Shown piece after piece: positions 62,616 through 64,000 of a stretch of DNA of 64,000 bases. Position 1 is the first letter of the stretch, and each line of letters begins with the position of its first letter. Below the pieces are notes generated by a model, which was given only the letters and a program-made list of their open reading frames with translations, ran no database searches and was not told the DNA's origin. The DNA is from Typhlomys cinereus (taxonomy: Eukaryota; Chordata; Mammalia; Rodentia; Platacanthomyidae): positions 4,675,100 to 4,739,099 of the forward strand of contig JALPQD010000101.1 in assembly GCA_023101885.1 (NCBI GenBank), read 5' to 3'. The translations under genes and the position numbers were made by a program.

Positions 62616-64000
62616 AAACCCCTTGGTGCAATTACTGACAACTAGAGACCACAGTAAGCTGACTTGTTTAAAAACTACAAACGACCTAAAATGAACTTGC
62701 AGCCTCTGTTTCTGCTCCCCTCCCCTTTAATAAAAAGCAGCATTCTGAACTCTAGGGGGGAAGTCTATACGCTGACAGACTATACCTTCTCTCAGCTCTA
62801 ACAGCACGATCTATTGCTCCCCATAAACAACCTATTTTACTGTTCTGGTCTCAAGAAATGTGTTGTAACTTTTCAGTACAGATGTTGTTCAGGAAAAAAA
62901 AAAGTCCTGTTTTTTATTGACCTATATTAAGTACAAACTCAGTTAAGTCACTAAAGCTTCCTATGATCCTAATCCAAATAAAATTTCCTCCCCCTAGTGT
63001 GGTCCAACAACACATTGTAAATAGCTCAGCTGGCAGGGGAGGCTGAAGGAGGTGTATTATCCCTTCCTTATAAACCAGGCTTACTTCCTTCACAGAGAAG
63101 TCTTGCCATGACATTCACACCAGCAAACCTTCGGCCAGGGCCTGGCAGAAGTGCCAAGTACTGAGAACGCAGCCGCCCTGCATCCACAGAGACTCTGGCC
63201 TTTCGCCGATTCCACAGCTAATCATCCCTGGAGATCACAGTATGTACAGAAGGAAGCGCACAAAGACAAAGCTGACTCCGGCTCCAAATGAATCACGTAC
63301 ATGTTAAAACTTCAGAAATCAATTGACAGATATGGGGGTTTCCTTTTTTTAAAAAAAAAAAAAAAAAGCCCTGCTGACTCACCAGATGTGTGAATTCAAG
63401 TAATAAAGTCAAGAAGGAGTGAAGGGTGAGGGTCACCCAAAGGGTGCTATCTCTTTAAATGGAATAAGCAGGAGGAAATGATTTTAATTCAATTAGTCCA
63501 TCCAGAAACCTGGGGCATGGATAAGCAAAATCATATGAGGGAAATTGACTGCCCTGGGACTTTTCCATTGGAGGCGTAGGTGAGGTTGTGGTCCCCTTTG
63601 TCCTTGGGGTTTCTTGCTTCTGAATGCCTCTCTTGTGTGGTCCAGGTGCCCAGCTGTCCTTCCCCGCTGCCAGGGGCTTGGCCAGCAACTCTGGGTCTCC
63701 CCCCGGAAGCCCCTTCCACCCAGCAAGAATACGAGGTCTGGGCAGATCCTGACCGTCTGAACCTTGTCCTTTTCAGCTCTCAGAGGCTGTGGACCACCAG
63801 CCTCAGAATCTGGTGTTTTGAGTCACATGAGCAGATCTCTGGGCCATGCTGTCAACTGAGGGGACCTAAATCCCTGGGACAATGGCAGTGAAGCACCATT
63901 TGAACGGTTATGCCATCAGTGCCCTTAACTGCTCTCAACTCCTGGCACCACCAAGCGGGTACTGAAGAACATGGTGTGCAATATTAAACAATTAACTTAA
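62616..64000. other. Unassigned intronic sequence at the window edge
   Basis: A T7A18-type run at about 63343-63367 is the only simple feature. No exon or repeat family recognised; frames near 63455-63891 overlap on both strands without motifs. Confidence 0.4.

Overview
This is a mammalian nuclear window made almost entirely of intron. The repeats point to a rodent: degenerate B1 (7SL-type) and ID/B4-like SINEs, many copies of a tRNA-derived SINE whose head resembles rodent B2, L1 3' ends resembling the rodent Lx lineage, and a URR1-like hAT element. The B2-like SINE has a distinctive body and a (CA)n tail, and the copies are not the standard mouse or rat forms. A myodont rodent outside mouse/rat (a jerboa-type lineage, for example) fits, but the genus is inference.

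The only gene sequence I can support is one 125-bp coding exon on the minus strand at 46764-46888. It encodes a highly conserved segment of COX10, the mitochondrial protoheme IX (heme A pathway) farnesyltransferase, and has good splice signals on both sides. COX10 therefore runs right to left. Bases 46889-64000 are intron upstream of this exon and 1-46763 are intron downstream (or at least contain no later COX10 exon that I could find). No CpG-island promoter, tRNA, snRNA or second gene was recognised.

Layout. 1-10 kb: mostly unique intron with a MER2/Tigger scrap, an unexplained inverted repeat pair, and B1, ID, B2 and B4 fossils. 10-13 kb: an L1 ORF2 relic split by a younger SINE, flanked by two more SINEs. 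13-26 kb: mainly unique, AT-rich intron with a candidate conserved block near 23.1-23.6 kb. 26-30 kb: a MIR, then an L1 3' end on the minus strand with a clear target-site duplication. 33-36 kb: an (AAACC)n tract, a second L1 3' end with a doubled tail, and L2-, B1- and SINE-type copies. 37-42 kb: Tigger-like and MER5A DNA transposon fossils. 43.8-46.4 kb: a dense SINE cluster next to the COX10 exon. 48-53 kb: B4 and B2-like copies and a third L1 3' end with a G-rich tract. 55-64 kb: SINEs, a MER20-like fossil, an Lx-type L1 3'UTR, an old L1 relic and a URR1-like element.

No novel multi-gene system is present. The items most worth checking are the possibly undescribed B2-like SINE family, the L1 insertions with intact target-site duplications (one with a duplicated 3' end), the inverted repeat near 1.3-2.0 kb, and the candidate regulatory block near 23.4 kb. 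Repeat family names come from recalled consensus sequences, not from a database search.
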